NCBI RefSeq assembly: GCF_039908635.1
Contig: NZ_CP150918.1
Span: 3,860,001 to 3,924,000, forward strand
Direction of reading: 5' to 3'
Length of the DNA: 64,000 bases
Source of the DNA: Pseudomonas purpurea
Lineage (GTDB): Bacteria > Pseudomonadota > Gammaproteobacteria > Pseudomonadales > Pseudomonadaceae
Part shown: positions 9,667 through 17,784 of the stretch, one piece after another
Numbering within the stretch: the stretch's first letter is position 1
How the letters are laid out: each line of letters begins with the position of its first letter
Made by a program: the position numbers and the translations under genes
Notes under the pieces: generated by a model
The model's database searches: none
Seen by the model: only the letters and a program-made list of their open reading frames with translations
Told to the model about the DNA's origin: nothing

Positions 9667-9686
9667 ACCTCGAGTTAACTTAAGGT
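9667..9686. promoter_or_regulatory. SoxR box
   Basis: The 20-base near-palindrome ACCTCGAGTTAACTTAAGGT closely follows the SoxR-box consensus CCTCAAGTTnACTTGAGG. It lies between the divergent ABM gene and soxR, where it would control the ABM gene and overlap the soxR promoter. Confidence 0.88.
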
Positions 9687-9701
9687 CAAGCGATAATTTC
9701 C

Positions 9702-10169
9702 ATGATCGATCAAGAGCAGGTCACCAAAGAACTGACCGTCGGCCAACTCGCTCAGCGCAGCGGTGTGGCCGTCACTGCCCTGCACTTCTATGAGTCCAAG
9801 GGGCTGATCAAAAGCAATCGCAACCAGGGCAACCAACGGCGTTACCCGCGAGAAGTCCTGCGGCGGGTGGCATTGATCAAGGTGGCTCAGCGGCTGGGTG
9901 TTCCACTGGCGGAGATCGGCGAGGCGCTCAAGTCGTTGCCGGATCATCGCGCGCCGACCGCCGCGGACTGGAAGCACCTGTCTGCGCAATGGAGTCGGGA
10001 CCTGGATGAGCGGATCAATCAGTTGACCCGGCTGCGCGACAAACTCAACGGCTGCATTGGTTGCGGGTGTTTGTCGATGCAAGCCTGCCCGTTGCGCAAT
10101 TATGGCGATGTGCTCGGTGAGCAAGGCCCGGGGCCGCAGTTACTGGAGCCGCATTCAGCTCAGCCCTGA
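9702..10169 (+). CDS. soxR: Redox-sensitive transcriptional activator SoxR
   Basis: This 155-residue MerR-family activator has an N-terminal winged helix ([26 protein letters not shown]), then a dimer helix, then the [2Fe-2S] binding cysteines in [12 protein letters not shown] (residues about 119-130), exactly the C-x2-C-x-C-x5-C pattern of SoxR. In pseudomonads SoxR senses redox-active compounds such as phenazines and activates a few efflux and modification genes rather than soxS. The divergent ABM gene and the SoxR box between them agree with that. Confidence 0.96.
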   Translation: MIDQEQVTKELTVGQLAQRSGVAVTALHFYESKGLIKSNRNQGNQRRYPREVLRRVALIKVAQRLGVPLAEIGEALKSLPDHRAPTAADWKHLSAQWSRDLDERINQLTRLRDKLNGCIGCGCLSMQACPLRNYGDVLGEQGPGPQLLEPHSAQP

Positions 10170-10312
10170 GCCTTGGCCGGCCGGGGCGGGTTCACAGCAA
10201 ACGTGCTTCCCGTCGGCACTTCAAGCGGTTTTGACTCCGTGACCTATAGTGTACCGACCGCCAATCGGCGCAGGATTCGCGTTTTTCCCCACCCAAAACA
10301 AGGAGCACGGTC

Positions 10313-10771
10313 ATGAGCGTCAAGCCCATCCCCGAGGGTTATCACAGCATCACGCCTTACCTGGGCATCCAGAAAGCCGCCGAGGCCATCGAGTTTTACA
10401 AAAAAGCCTTTGGCGCCACTGAAACCATGCGTCTGGCGATGCCCGACGGCAGCATCGGCCACGCCGAACTGCGGATCGGCGACTGCGCCATCATGCTGGG
10501 CACGCCGTGTGATCAAGGCCCGTTGAGCAATCCGGACAAATCACCTGCCGTCGGCCTGCACCTGTATGTGAAAGATGTCGACGCGCAATACGCCCAGGCG
10601 ATCAAGGCTGGCGCCAGCGTGGTCTCCGAACCCAAGGATCAGTTCTACGGCGACCGCTCGGGCACCTTGAAAGATCCGTACGGTCATGTGTGGTTCCTGG
10701 CCAGCCGCAAGGAGGACCTGACCCAGGAGCAGATCGAAAAACGCGCCCGGGAGATGACCCACGAGGGATAA
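10313..10771 (+). CDS. VOC-superfamily (PhnB/glyoxalase-like) protein
   Basis: A 152-residue protein with two beta-alpha-beta-beta-beta VOC repeats: SITPYLGIQKAAEAIEFYKKAFGA at the start and LHLYVKDVDAQYAQAIKAGA in the second half, then YGDRSGTLKDPYGHVWFLAS, typical of PhnB-like glyoxalase/bleomycin-resistance proteins. Metal ligand candidates are the His near residue 47 (IGHAELRIGD) and the C-terminal His/Glu area. The ribosome site AAGGAGC precedes the ATG. No operon partner; the substrate is unknown. Downstream, 10772-11040 contains no gene. Confidence 0.85.
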   Translation: MSVKPIPEGYHSITPYLGIQKAAEAIEFYKKAFGATETMRLAMPDGSIGHAELRIGDCAIMLGTPCDQGPLSNPDKSPAVGLHLYVKDVDAQYAQAIKAGASVVSEPKDQFYGDRSGTLKDPYGHVWFLASRKEDLTQEQIEKRAREMTHEG

Positions 10772-10928
10772 ACCGTTGAAGGTGAGCGGGCGCCGTGTCC
10801 ACGGGCTCGCTTCACGCCGCTAATACGCACCCGCTCGCACCCTCCCCAGCCTGTTCTGGCTGCAATGACTTGCCCGCAGAAACATTTACTTTCATATCGA
10901 CATTCGGGATTTACGATTCTCATTCGTC

Positions 10929-10952
10929 TTAATTAGATGCAGCAGGCCGCGT
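10929..10952 (+). promoter_or_regulatory. Candidate iron-starvation (PvdS) promoter of the fpv operon
   Basis: TTAAT-N16-CGT (or TAATT-N15-CGT) lies about 90 bases before fpvG. It resembles the TAAAT-N16-CGT PvdS element but is one base off in sequence or spacing. Just upstream (10910-10930) is an ATTCTCATTC stretch resembling half a Fur box. Known P. aeruginosa practice puts fpvG-F under PvdS; here the match is weak. Confidence 0.4.
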
Positions 10953-11040
10953 AGGCAAAAGCCACGGCCGGCTTTTTATCGATCACGACGCGGCACTCCC
11001 CGTCCTGGCGCTTCATTCCTTGAGTTCAAGACCTTTATCC

Positions 11041-12252
11041 ATGTCGAAGAAATCCCGTTCAAAGCTCTGGTTTCTGGTCCACAGTTGGTTGGCATTGCCC
11101 ATTTGGTTCTTTGTGCTGATTGTGTGCGTCACCGGCACACTGGCGGTGGTCAGCCAGGAGATCGTCTGGCTGGCCAACCCCGAAATACGGGCGAGCAAAC
11201 CGTCGGACGAGGCTCAACTGCTCAGTTATGACCAAGTGGTGGCTGCCATCAAGCAGGCACAACCGCAGCTCATCGTCGAGCAGATCGTACGTCCCGATGA
11301 ATCGCACTTTGCCCTGGATGTCGACGTCGCCTATCCCGACGGGCGCTCGGTCACGGTCTACGTCAACCCGTACACCGGGGCGATTCAGGGGATCAGCCCG
11401 GCGTTCAACTTCCAGGCGTTCACCCGCGCCCTGCATGGCTGGTGGCTGGTGCCCTTCACCAATGGCTACAGTTGGGGTTGGTATTTGGTGTCGTTCCTCG
11501 GTTTGCCGTTGCTCGCCTCCCTGGTCACGGGGCTGGTGGTCTACAAGCGCTTCTGGAAAGGATTTCTCAAGCCGACCCTGCGTTTCAAGCACGGCGCACG
11601 CATTTTCTGGGGCGACTTCCATCGCCTGAGCGGCATCTGGTCGATCTGGTTCATCGCGGTGATTTCAGTCACCGGCACCTGGTTTTTGATCGAGGCCACG
11701 CTGTCGGATAACCAGATCACCATTTCCACCGCCCCTATCCTGCCGGTGGTTGCCCGCGAAAATGTGCCGGTGACTGCAGACGCCACCCCGGCGCCAATGA
11801 TCGGCCTGGACGAAGCGGTGAAGATCGCGTCCCAGAAAATCCCCGGTTTCGACGCCAGTTTCGTCAGCCTGCCGAGTAACGCCTACAGCCACTTGGGCAT
11901 TGGCGGGCGGGGCTGGTATCCATTGATGTACCAGACTGCCGACATCAACCCGTACAACGGCGACATCGCCGCCTCGCGCCTGCTGGCCGACCGTTCGGCG
12001 CTGGAGTTTGTGACCGAATCCATGCGTCCGCTGCACACCGGCGACTTCGGTGGATTGTGGATCAAGCTGATCTGGTTCTTCTTCGGGTTGCTGCTGAGCA
12101 TGATGGTCCTCAGCGGCCTGCTGATCTGGACCAAGCGCACCGCACTGGCCACGGCCAATGCCCTCAAGCGCAGCCATAAACCCGCACGCCCTGTCGCCGC
12201 CCCTGCACCGGCGGCGGTATTGCAGTCTGAAGCTTCGGAGGGTTCGCGATGA
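11041..12252 (+). CDS. fpvG: Ferripyoverdine iron reductase FpvG (PepSY-TM inner membrane protein)
   Basis: This 403-residue protein has four membrane helices and PepSY-TM domains: WFLVHSWLALPIWFFVLIVCVTG near the N-terminus, FSVGWYLVSFLG-type helices near 140-170, FIAVISVTGTWFLI near 205, and LIWFFFGLLLSMMVLSGLLIWTKR near 345. Histidines on the helices would hold heme or metal. In P. aeruginosa FpvG reduces Fe3+ from ferripyoverdine in the periplasm. It is first of eight genes in the order fpvG-H-J-K-C-D-E-F, which makes the assignment firm. The start is taken at ATG 11041; a TTG 21 bases upstream is possible. It overlaps fpvH by 4 bases. Confidence 0.9.
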   Translation: MSKKSRSKLWFLVHSWLALPIWFFVLIVCVTGTLAVVSQEIVWLANPEIRASKPSDEAQLLSYDQVVAAIKQAQPQLIVEQIVRPDESHFALDVDVAYPDGRSVTVYVNPYTGAIQGISPAFNFQAFTRALHGWWLVPFTNGYSWGWYLVSFLGLPLLASLVTGLVVYKRFWKGFLKPTLRFKHGARIFWGDFHRLSGIWSIWFIAVISVTGTWFLIEATLSDNQITISTAPILPVVARENVPVTADATPAPMIGLDEAVKIASQKIPGFDASFVSLPSNAYSHLGIGGRGWYPLMYQTADINPYNGDIAASRLLADRSALEFVTESMRPLHTGDFGGLWIKLIWFFFGLLLSMMVLSGLLIWTKRTALATANALKRSHKPARPVAAPAPAAVLQSEASEGSR

Positions 12253-12785
12253 GCCAGGCCGCCGTCACACCTTCGCCGCTAAGCCGCTTTTGGCATAAAT
12301 GGCGCTTCCACCTGAACATTCTGTTGCTGCTGATTCCGCTGGGGTTCATGCCCAAGTATTTCGCCGACGCCGCGCTGTTCCGTGGCGACAGCGGCCTGGG
12401 CGAGCGGGAGATCGGCGAGATTCAGGTCGGCCCCTGGAGCCTGCGCCTGGCCGAGTTACGTAACGAAGCACCGCGCCGCGACGGCCCGGCCGGCCACATG
12501 AAAAGCTTCAACGCCGCGCTGTGCGAGGCCTGCATCGGCCAGGTCAAGGCCACGTACCTGCGCATCGGCAAACCCCGCAGCCTGCGCGCCGCCGGGGTGA
12601 TTTTCTTCGGCACGCCGTATCGCATGGGCGCCACCCTGCCGATTCCGGAAAAGACCAAGGACGACGCCGAACTGTGGATCACCATGGAAGGCTGGGACGG
12701 CGCCATGCATCAGGCCGCCATTCCCCTGAGCAGCGCATCCCCCGCCACCCTCGCCTGGCTGCATAAACAAGGAGGCAAACCATGA
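12249..12785 (+). CDS. fpvH: Inner-membrane accessory protein FpvH
   Basis: A 178-residue protein with one N-terminal membrane helix (FHLNILLLLIPLGFMPKYFAD) and a periplasmic domain. It has a CEACIG pair of cysteines near residue 95, which could take part in metal or redox chemistry. In P. aeruginosa FpvH works with FpvG, FpvJ and FpvK in ferripyoverdine reduction. Assignment rests on position (second in the fpv order) and topology. It overlaps both neighbours by 4 bases (ATGA), implying translational coupling. Confidence 0.85.
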   Translation: MSQAAVTPSPLSRFWHKWRFHLNILLLLIPLGFMPKYFADAALFRGDSGLGEREIGEIQVGPWSLRLAELRNEAPRRDGPAGHMKSFNAALCEACIGQVKATYLRIGKPRSLRAAGVIFFGTPYRMGATLPIPEKTKDDAELWITMEGWDGAMHQAAIPLSSASPATLAWLHKQGGKP

Positions 12786-13129
12786 CCGTTGCCCACCGCT
12801 TTACCCGTGTGCGCCTGAGCGGCGCGCTCCTTGGCCTGACCCTGTGCGCAGGGTTCAGCGCCCCCGCACTCGCCCACAACCCGATGTGCGAGTGCAAAGC
12901 CATCGATGCCGAGCAAATCCGTTGCACCGGCGGTTTCTCCGATGGCAGCGGCGCACCGGGCGTGACCCTGGACGTGATCGGTTACGACGAGACCATTCTG
13001 GTGCCGGGCAAGCTCGGCGCCGATTCGACACTGACCTTCAAAAAGCCCGGTGCCGAGTTCTATGTGCTGTTCGACGCAGGCCCAGGTCACGTGGTCGAGA
13101 TCGACCAAGCGGATATCGAGGCCCCATGA
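12782..13129 (+). CDS. fpvJ: Periplasmic accessory protein FpvJ
   Basis: A 115-residue protein with a cleavable signal (LSGALLGLTLCAGFSAPALAHN). The short mature domain starts HNPMCECKAIDAEQIRCTGGFSDGSGAPG, with a Cys-x-Cys and a third Cys, then an all-beta stretch. Cysteines and His at the new N-terminus may bind metal. It matches FpvJ by position and size; FpvJ is the periplasmic part of the FpvGHJK reduction complex. It overlaps fpvH and fpvK by 4 bases each. Confidence 0.82.
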   Translation: MTVAHRFTRVRLSGALLGLTLCAGFSAPALAHNPMCECKAIDAEQIRCTGGFSDGSGAPGVTLDVIGYDETILVPGKLGADSTLTFKKPGAEFYVLFDAGPGHVVEIDQADIEAP

Positions 13130-13701
13130 GCACGCCTACCACTCAGGTTGTCCGCCCGGCAGGCGCCGGTCATGAAACCCTCTACGTGCTGCTGTTGTGC
13201 CTGGCCATTCTCGCGGTGGCCGGCTCTGTCGTCGCCTGGCGCGGCGAGCCCAAGGAAGTCGCCAGCGTGCAGAGCCATCAACTGGATGCGCGACGGGACC
13301 TCAGCGCTGCCGAACAAGGCATCTACGCCGACCTGCGGGTGACGCTGGACGAGATTCACCTGCTGCGCGTGGAACAACAGGCCCTGCCTGCCCCGCAAAC
13401 CCTGGCTGATGAAGGCTTTGCGCCGTTCGCCCAGGACGCCAGCTCCGTCAGCCGCGGCGGTCATGCCTGGCAATTGCTGACAGCAGCGGCCTACTTCGGC
13501 CACAGCCAGGTGCCGAGTGTCGCCGGCTCGTTTCTGATGCGCCTGGGTGCAGAAGACGACAGCGCCCCGGACATCTGGCTCAACCGCAGCGCCGCGCTCG
13601 CCGCGCCGACCGACCTGAGTGACGCCGCATTGACCGGTGCCGGCTGGCAGCAAGTCATCGCGCAATTCGATGCCGGGGTGACCCGCCAGCATCGGCACTG
13701 A
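13126..13701 (+). CDS. fpvK: Inner-membrane accessory protein FpvK
   Basis: A 191-residue protein with one membrane helix near residues 18-38 (LYVLLLCLAILAVAGSVVAW) and a periplasmic domain. It corresponds by position and topology to FpvK, the fourth member of the FpvGHJK ferripyoverdine reduction machinery. The ATG at 13126 overlaps the fpvJ stop; a longer frame starting at 12844 runs through fpvJ in another phase and is not used. Function beyond complex membership is unknown. Confidence 0.82.
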   Translation: MSTPTTQVVRPAGAGHETLYVLLLCLAILAVAGSVVAWRGEPKEVASVQSHQLDARRDLSAAEQGIYADLRVTLDEIHLLRVEQQALPAPQTLADEGFAPFAQDASSVSRGGHAWQLLTAAAYFGHSQVPSVAGSFLMRLGAEDDSAPDIWLNRSAALAAPTDLSDAALTGAGWQQVIAQFDAGVTRQHRH

Positions 13702-13736
13702 ACCTTCGCATTCCTCTGAGAGAAGACCGCTTGCCC

Positions 13737-14666
13737 ATGCCTATTTCATCTCAACGCCGGCCCTTCCTGCGGCTGCTGCTCATCGGCCTGCTGACCACCC
13801 TCCTCGCGCCAATGGCCAGCGCCGATCAGGCCAAGCGCCTGCGCATCGGCATCACCCTGCACCCGTATTACAGCTATGTGGCGAACATCGTCGGCGACAA
13901 GGCCGAGGTGGTGCCACTGATCCCGGCCGGCTTCAACCCGCACGCCTACGAGCCACGCGCCGAAGACATCAAGCGCATTGGCGGGCTGGACGTGATCGTG
14001 CTCAACGGCGTCGGCCATGACGATTTCGCCGACCGCATGATCGCTGCCAGCGAGACCCCGAACATCAAGGTCATCGAAGCCAACGAGAACGTGCCACTGC
14101 TGGCCGCCACCGGTGTCGCGGCGCGCGGCGCCGGTAAAGTGGTGAACCCGCACACATTCCTGTCCATCAGCGCTTCCATCGCCCAGGTCAATAACATCGC
14201 CCGGGAACTGGGCAAGCTCGACCCGGACAACGCCAAAACCTACACCCAGAACGCCCGCACCTACGGCAAACGCCTGCGGCAGATGCGTGCCGATGCGCTG
14301 GCCAAACTGACCAGCGCGCCGAATGCCGACCTGCGAGTGGCCACTGTCCATGCCGCGTATGACTACCTGCTGCGCGAGTTCGGCCTGGAAGTCACGGCCG
14401 TGGTCGAACCGGCCCACGGCATCGAGCCGAGCCCGAGCCAGTTGAAGAAAACCATCGATCAGTTGCGTGAACTGGACGTGAAAGTGATCTTCTCGGAGAT
14501 GGACTTTCCCTCGACCTACGTCGAAACCATCCAGCGTGAGTCAGGGGTAAAACTCTACCCGCTGTCGCACATTTCCTACGGCGACTACAGCGCCGAAAAG
14601 TACGAAAAGGAAATGACCGGCAACCTGAACACCGTGGTCCGGGCCATTCAGGAGGCGGGAGCATGA
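13737..14666 (+). CDS. fpvC: Periplasmic binding protein FpvC of the pyoverdine-iron ABC importer
   Basis: A 309-residue cluster A-I (ZnuA/TroA-type) solute-binding protein with signal peptide (LLLIGLLTTLLAPMASAD). Metal-ligand positions expected for the fold are visible: His in ITLHPYYSYV, His in GFNPHAYEP, His in VNPHTFL, and Asp/Glu in FSEMDFPSTY. FpvC and FpvF in P. aeruginosa bind each other and ferripyoverdine or the released iron. ATG 13737 is preferred over TTG 13731; AGAGAAG lies upstream of both. It overlaps fpvD by 4 bases. Confidence 0.9.
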   Translation: MPISSQRRPFLRLLLIGLLTTLLAPMASADQAKRLRIGITLHPYYSYVANIVGDKAEVVPLIPAGFNPHAYEPRAEDIKRIGGLDVIVLNGVGHDDFADRMIAASETPNIKVIEANENVPLLAATGVAARGAGKVVNPHTFLSISASIAQVNNIARELGKLDPDNAKTYTQNARTYGKRLRQMRADALAKLTSAPNADLRVATVHAAYDYLLREFGLEVTAVVEPAHGIEPSPSQLKKTIDQLRELDVKVIFSEMDFPSTYVETIQRESGVKLYPLSHISYGDYSAEKYEKEMTGNLNTVVRAIQEAGA

Positions 14667-15415
14667 CGGCCCACGAATCCCTGACGGTGAAACCTTGCGG
14701 CCCGACCCTCGATTTCACCGAGGTCAGCCTGACGCTGGGGCGCACGACGATTCTCGACACGGTGACGTTCCAGGTCCAACCCGGCAGCGTGCACGCATTG
14801 GTTGGCCCCAACGGTGGCGGCAAAAGCTCGTTGATCAAGACCCTGCTCGGGCAAATGCCCCATCAGGGGCGCCTGAGCCTGCAATGGCCGGGCGAGCCCG
14901 GAACCATCGGCTACGTGCCGCAAGCTCTGGAATTCGACCGTGGGTTGCCGATGACCGTCGACGATTTCATGGCCGCGATGTGTCAGCGTCGCCCGGCGTT
15001 TCTCGGCCTGAGCCGGCACTACGCTGCGGCGATTGGCGAGGCGCTGGAGCGCGTCGGCATGCAGGACAAACGCAAGCGACGCATGGGCGCGTTGTCCGGT
15101 GGTGAGCGCCAGCGGGTGCTGCTGGCCCAAGGGCTGATCCCCGCGCCGCAATTGCTGGTGCTCGATGAACCGATGTCGGCCCTCGACGAGGCTGGCATTC
15201 AGGTTTTCGAACGCCTGCTGGGTGACTGGCGTACCGCCGGAATCACCGTGCTGTGGATCGAGCACGATCTGGAAGCCGTCGGCCGTCTCGCAGACCGCGT
15301 CACCGGCCTCAATCGCCGGGTGTTGTTTGACGCCACACCGAAACAGGCCCTGACCCCGGAGCGCTTGCTGACGCTGTTCTCCACTCACCCTCGGGCCAAC
15401 GGGAGTGCCGCTTGA
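14663..15415 (+). CDS. fpvD: ABC transporter ATPase FpvD
   Basis: A 250-residue ABC ATPase that powers iron import. Walker A is VGPNGGGKSS (about residues 47-56), Q-loop GYVPQALEF, signature LSGGERQRVLLAQ, Walker B LLVLDEPMSALDE, and switch His in WIEHDLEAV. It is of the zinc/manganese ABC subgroup. It is translationally coupled to fpvC and fpvE by ATGA overlaps. Confidence 0.93.
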   Translation: MTAHESLTVKPCGPTLDFTEVSLTLGRTTILDTVTFQVQPGSVHALVGPNGGGKSSLIKTLLGQMPHQGRLSLQWPGEPGTIGYVPQALEFDRGLPMTVDDFMAAMCQRRPAFLGLSRHYAAAIGEALERVGMQDKRKRRMGALSGGERQRVLLAQGLIPAPQLLVLDEPMSALDEAGIQVFERLLGDWRTAGITVLWIEHDLEAVGRLADRVTGLNRRVLFDATPKQALTPERLLTLFSTHPRANGSAA

Positions 15416-16314
15416 TGAGTTACGAAGCCTTTCGTTTGATGATTCAGGGCTGGGCATCCTCGGGTTACCTGCCCGAAGCACTGGCCTACGGTTTTGTGGT
15501 CAACGCGCTGCTGGCCGGGTTGTTGATCGGCCCGGTACTGGGCGGTTTGGGCACACTGGTGGTGGTCAAGCGCTTCGCGTTTTTCTCCGAAGCGGTCGGC
15601 CACGCCGCCCTGACCGGGGTCGCCATCGGCATTCTGCTCGGCGAGCCCTACACCGGCCCTTACGGCAGCTTGTTCGGCTACTGTTTGCTGTTCGGCATCC
15701 TGCTCAATTACCTGCGTAACCGCACAGGTCTGGCGCCGGACACCCTGATCGGCGTGTTCCTCTCGGTGTCGCTGGCCCTGGGCGCCAGCCTGCTGTTGAT
15801 TCTGGCGGGCAAGATCAACGTGCACATCCTGGAAAACGTGCTGTTCGGCTCGGTATTGACCGTCAACGGCAATGACCTGCTGGTACTGGCCATCGTCGGA
15901 TCGCTGGTGATGGGCCTGAGCCTGCCGCTGTACAACCGCATCATGCTGGCCAGTTTCAACCCGCAACTGGCAGCGGTACGCGGGGTCGCGGTGAAAACCC
16001 TCGACTACCTGTTCGTGGTGCTGGTGACATTGATCACCGTGGCCGCCGTCAAAGTTATCGGCGCGATTCTGGTCGGGGCCTTGCTGGTGATTCCAGCGGC
16101 GGCGGCGCGCTTGTTGAGCCAGTCGCTGAAGGGTTTTTTCTGGATCTCGGTGTTGATCGCCACGGTCAGCACTCTGTGCGGGATCCTCGCGCCCATCGTC
16201 TTCGACCTGCCCATCCCCTCCGGTGCGGCGATCATCCTGGTGGCCGGCATGGCCTTCGCCCTGGCCGCCATCGCGCGCGGTATCGTCCCCAGCCTGAAAG
16301 GGAATCTCGGATAA
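15412..16314 (+). CDS. fpvE: ABC transporter permease FpvE
   Basis: A 300-residue ABC-3 family (ZnuB-type) permease with eight or nine hydrophobic helices, including LLIGPVLGGLGTLVVVKRFAFFSEAVGHAALTGVAIG near residue 37 and VKVIGAILVGALLVIPAAAARLL near 210, both hallmark segments. It passes iron freed from pyoverdine into the cytoplasm. It overlaps fpvD by 4 bases and abuts fpvF directly. Confidence 0.92.
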   Translation: MMSYEAFRLMIQGWASSGYLPEALAYGFVVNALLAGLLIGPVLGGLGTLVVVKRFAFFSEAVGHAALTGVAIGILLGEPYTGPYGSLFGYCLLFGILLNYLRNRTGLAPDTLIGVFLSVSLALGASLLLILAGKINVHILENVLFGSVLTVNGNDLLVLAIVGSLVMGLSLPLYNRIMLASFNPQLAAVRGVAVKTLDYLFVVLVTLITVAAVKVIGAILVGALLVIPAAAARLLSQSLKGFFWISVLIATVSTLCGILAPIVFDLPIPSGAAIILVAGMAFALAAIARGIVPSLKGNLG

Positions 16315-17283
16315 ATGTCTCCTTCCTTGCGTCAACTGACCCTCGCCCTGGCCCTGTGTGGCCTCGGCACCCCGACAGCGTTTGCCACCGACCGCTTCGA
16401 GCCGATGCGGCTGGTGGCCAATAACGGCGTCGGCAATACCGCGCTGTTCGCCGCCAAGTCCCAGCCAGCGTTGCGCGTGCTGACCGCGCTGCCGATTACC
16501 TATGGCCTGGCCCGGATTCTGCTCGACGGCACGTCGATCACGCTTGAGCGCGCCGCACCGGCCAACCTGCCCGGCTCGCGCCAGACCGCTTACTTCACCG
16601 GTCGCGGCGCCGAGGCGCTGCAAAAACTCGCCCTCGACGCAGACGCCGTGATCGGCCTGCGCTCGCTGTGGCCAGACGATCCGCTGTACCCGGTGGCCCG
16701 TCGCAGCAACATCCGCATCATCGAAGTCGACGCCGCACGCCCGGTGGACGGCGCCCTGCCCGGCATCGCCACTCAGCCGGGCAAGGTCGATGGCCTCAAC
16801 AGCCAGCCGTGGATGGCCAGCAACAACATGGGGCGCATGGCCGACGTGATGGCCGCCGACCTCGCGCGCCTGGCCCCTGCGGACAAACCGAAAATCGACG
16901 CCAACCTGGCCGCGCTCAAACAGCGTCTGCTCAAGCTCACCGCCAGCAGCGAAGCGCGGCTGGCCGAGGCCGACAACCTCAGCGTGGTCAGCCTGAGCGA
17001 TCACTTCGCGTATCTGGTCAGCGGCCTCAACCTGGAGCTGGTCGGTCTCGACGCCCGCGCCGACAACGAGTGGACGCCCGAGGCGCTGAAGCAGTTGGGT
17101 CAGACCCTCAAAAGTAACGATGTGGCGCTGGTGCTGCATCATCGCCAGCCATCGGAGGCGCTCAAAGCCGTGATTGCCGAGTCGGGCAGCCAGTTGATTG
17201 TATTGAGCACCGACGCTGCCGACCCGGTGGCCGAGCTTGAGGGGAACGTCGATCAGGTGCTCAAGGCGTTGCCGGGTGCGTAA
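16315..17283 (+). CDS. fpvF: Second periplasmic binding protein FpvF
   Basis: This 322-residue TroA-like binding protein has a signal peptide (LTLALALCGLGTPTAFA). It retains SDHFAYLVSGLNLELVGLD in the C-terminal lobe and YFTGRGAEALQKLALDADAVIGL in the N-terminal lobe. It is more divergent than FpvC and lacks the full His set of zinc binders. In P. aeruginosa FpvF forms a pair with FpvC and binds ferripyoverdine. Last gene of the operon, followed by a REP pair and a bidirectional terminator. Confidence 0.88.
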   Translation: MSPSLRQLTLALALCGLGTPTAFATDRFEPMRLVANNGVGNTALFAAKSQPALRVLTALPITYGLARILLDGTSITLERAAPANLPGSRQTAYFTGRGAEALQKLALDADAVIGLRSLWPDDPLYPVARRSNIRIIEVDAARPVDGALPGIATQPGKVDGLNSQPWMASNNMGRMADVMAADLARLAPADKPKIDANLAALKQRLLKLTASSEARLAEADNLSVVSLSDHFAYLVSGLNLELVGLDARADNEWTPEALKQLGQTLKSNDVALVLHHRQPSEALKAVIAESGSQLIVLSTDAADPVAELEGNVDQVLKALPGA

Positions 17284-17307
17284 GGTCAGGTAATCCGCGT
17301 CATCGTT

Positions 17308-17384
17308 CATCGCGAGCGAGCTCGCTCCCACAGTGGCTATGCGGCGTATCCAAATCCATTGTGGGAGGTAGCCCGCTCGCGATG
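17308..17384. repeat. Inverted pair of Pseudomonas REP sequences (REPIN)
   Basis: CATCGCGAGCGAGCTCGCTC (17308-17327, continuing CCACAG) and its near inverted copy GTGGGAGGTAGCCCGCTCGC (from 17361) form a two-arm REP doublet of the fluorescent-Pseudomonas GTGGGAGCnnGCTnGCTCGCGA type. It lies between fpvF and its terminator. Confidence 0.85.
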
Positions 17385-17416
17385 GCAATCTGACAGGCAA
17401 CACAAACGCCAGACCC

Positions 17417-17461
17417 AAAAAGAAACCCGCTGACCGTTACCGGTTCAGCGGGTTTCTTTTT
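17417..17461. terminator. Bidirectional intrinsic terminator between fpvF and mbtH
   Basis: AAAAAGAAACCCGCTGA pairs with TCAGCGGGTTTCTTTTT around a short CCG-TTAC-CGG apex. The A-run on one side and the T-run on the other make it work in both directions, stopping fpvF (plus) and mbtH (minus) transcription. Confidence 0.93.
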
Positions 17462-17471
17462 GGACGGTGGC

Positions 17472-17699
17472 TTAGTGAGCCACTGTCGCTTGTTCTTCCA
17501 TCTTCTGACGCAGGCTCAACGGACGCATGTCCGTCCAGGTTTCTTCGATGTAGGCCAGGCAGTCTTTCTTCAAACCGCTTTTGCCGACGGTGCGCCAGCC
17601 TTGCGGCACAGCTTTGTAGTCGGGCCAGATCGAGTACTGTTCTTCGTGGTTGACCACGACCTGAAAGAGGATGTCCTCGCGGTCGAATACTGAAGTCAT
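17472..17699 (-). CDS. MbtH-like protein of the pyoverdine cluster
   Basis: A 75-residue MbtH-family protein: [31 protein letters not shown] then [17 protein letters not shown]. It has the three conserved tryptophans and the S-x-WP motif. MbtH proteins bind NRPS adenylation domains and are needed for their activity or folding. Here it would serve PvdL and the other pyoverdine synthetases. It is downstream of pvdH on the same strand, with its own candidate PvdS promoter overlapping the pvdH stop. GGAGAG precedes the ATG. Confidence 0.95.
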   Translation of the reverse strand: MTSVFDREDILFQVVVNHEEQYSIWPDYKAVPQGWRTVGKSGLKKDCLAYIEETWTDMRPLSLRQKMEEQATVAH

Positions 17700-17760
17700 G
17701 GTGTCTCTCCGTCGCTATAAGGTCAGGCTGCGCTGCACGCACAGCCGTTGTGTAGAAGGA

Positions 17761-17784
17761 ACGTACCAGCGCCTGAAAAAATTA
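17761..17784 (-). promoter_or_regulatory. Candidate PvdS promoter for the mbtH gene
   Basis: Minus strand TAATT (17780-17784), 16 bases, CGT (17761-17763). The same TAATT variant precedes pvdL. It overlaps the end of pvdH, about 60 bases before mbtH. Confidence 0.5.

Noticed and set aside
13731..17283. Reading fpvCDEF as a zinc (ZnuABC) or manganese importer
   Set aside because: The binding proteins and ATPase are of that family, but the eight-gene order starting with a PepSY reductase and two binding proteins matches fpvGHJKCDEF, and it sits in the pyoverdine locus.
15385..17418. A minus-strand 677-codon frame antisense to fpvE/fpvF
   Set aside because: The opposite strand encodes clear ABC transporter proteins; the antisense translation is Gln/His/Arg-rich without motifs.
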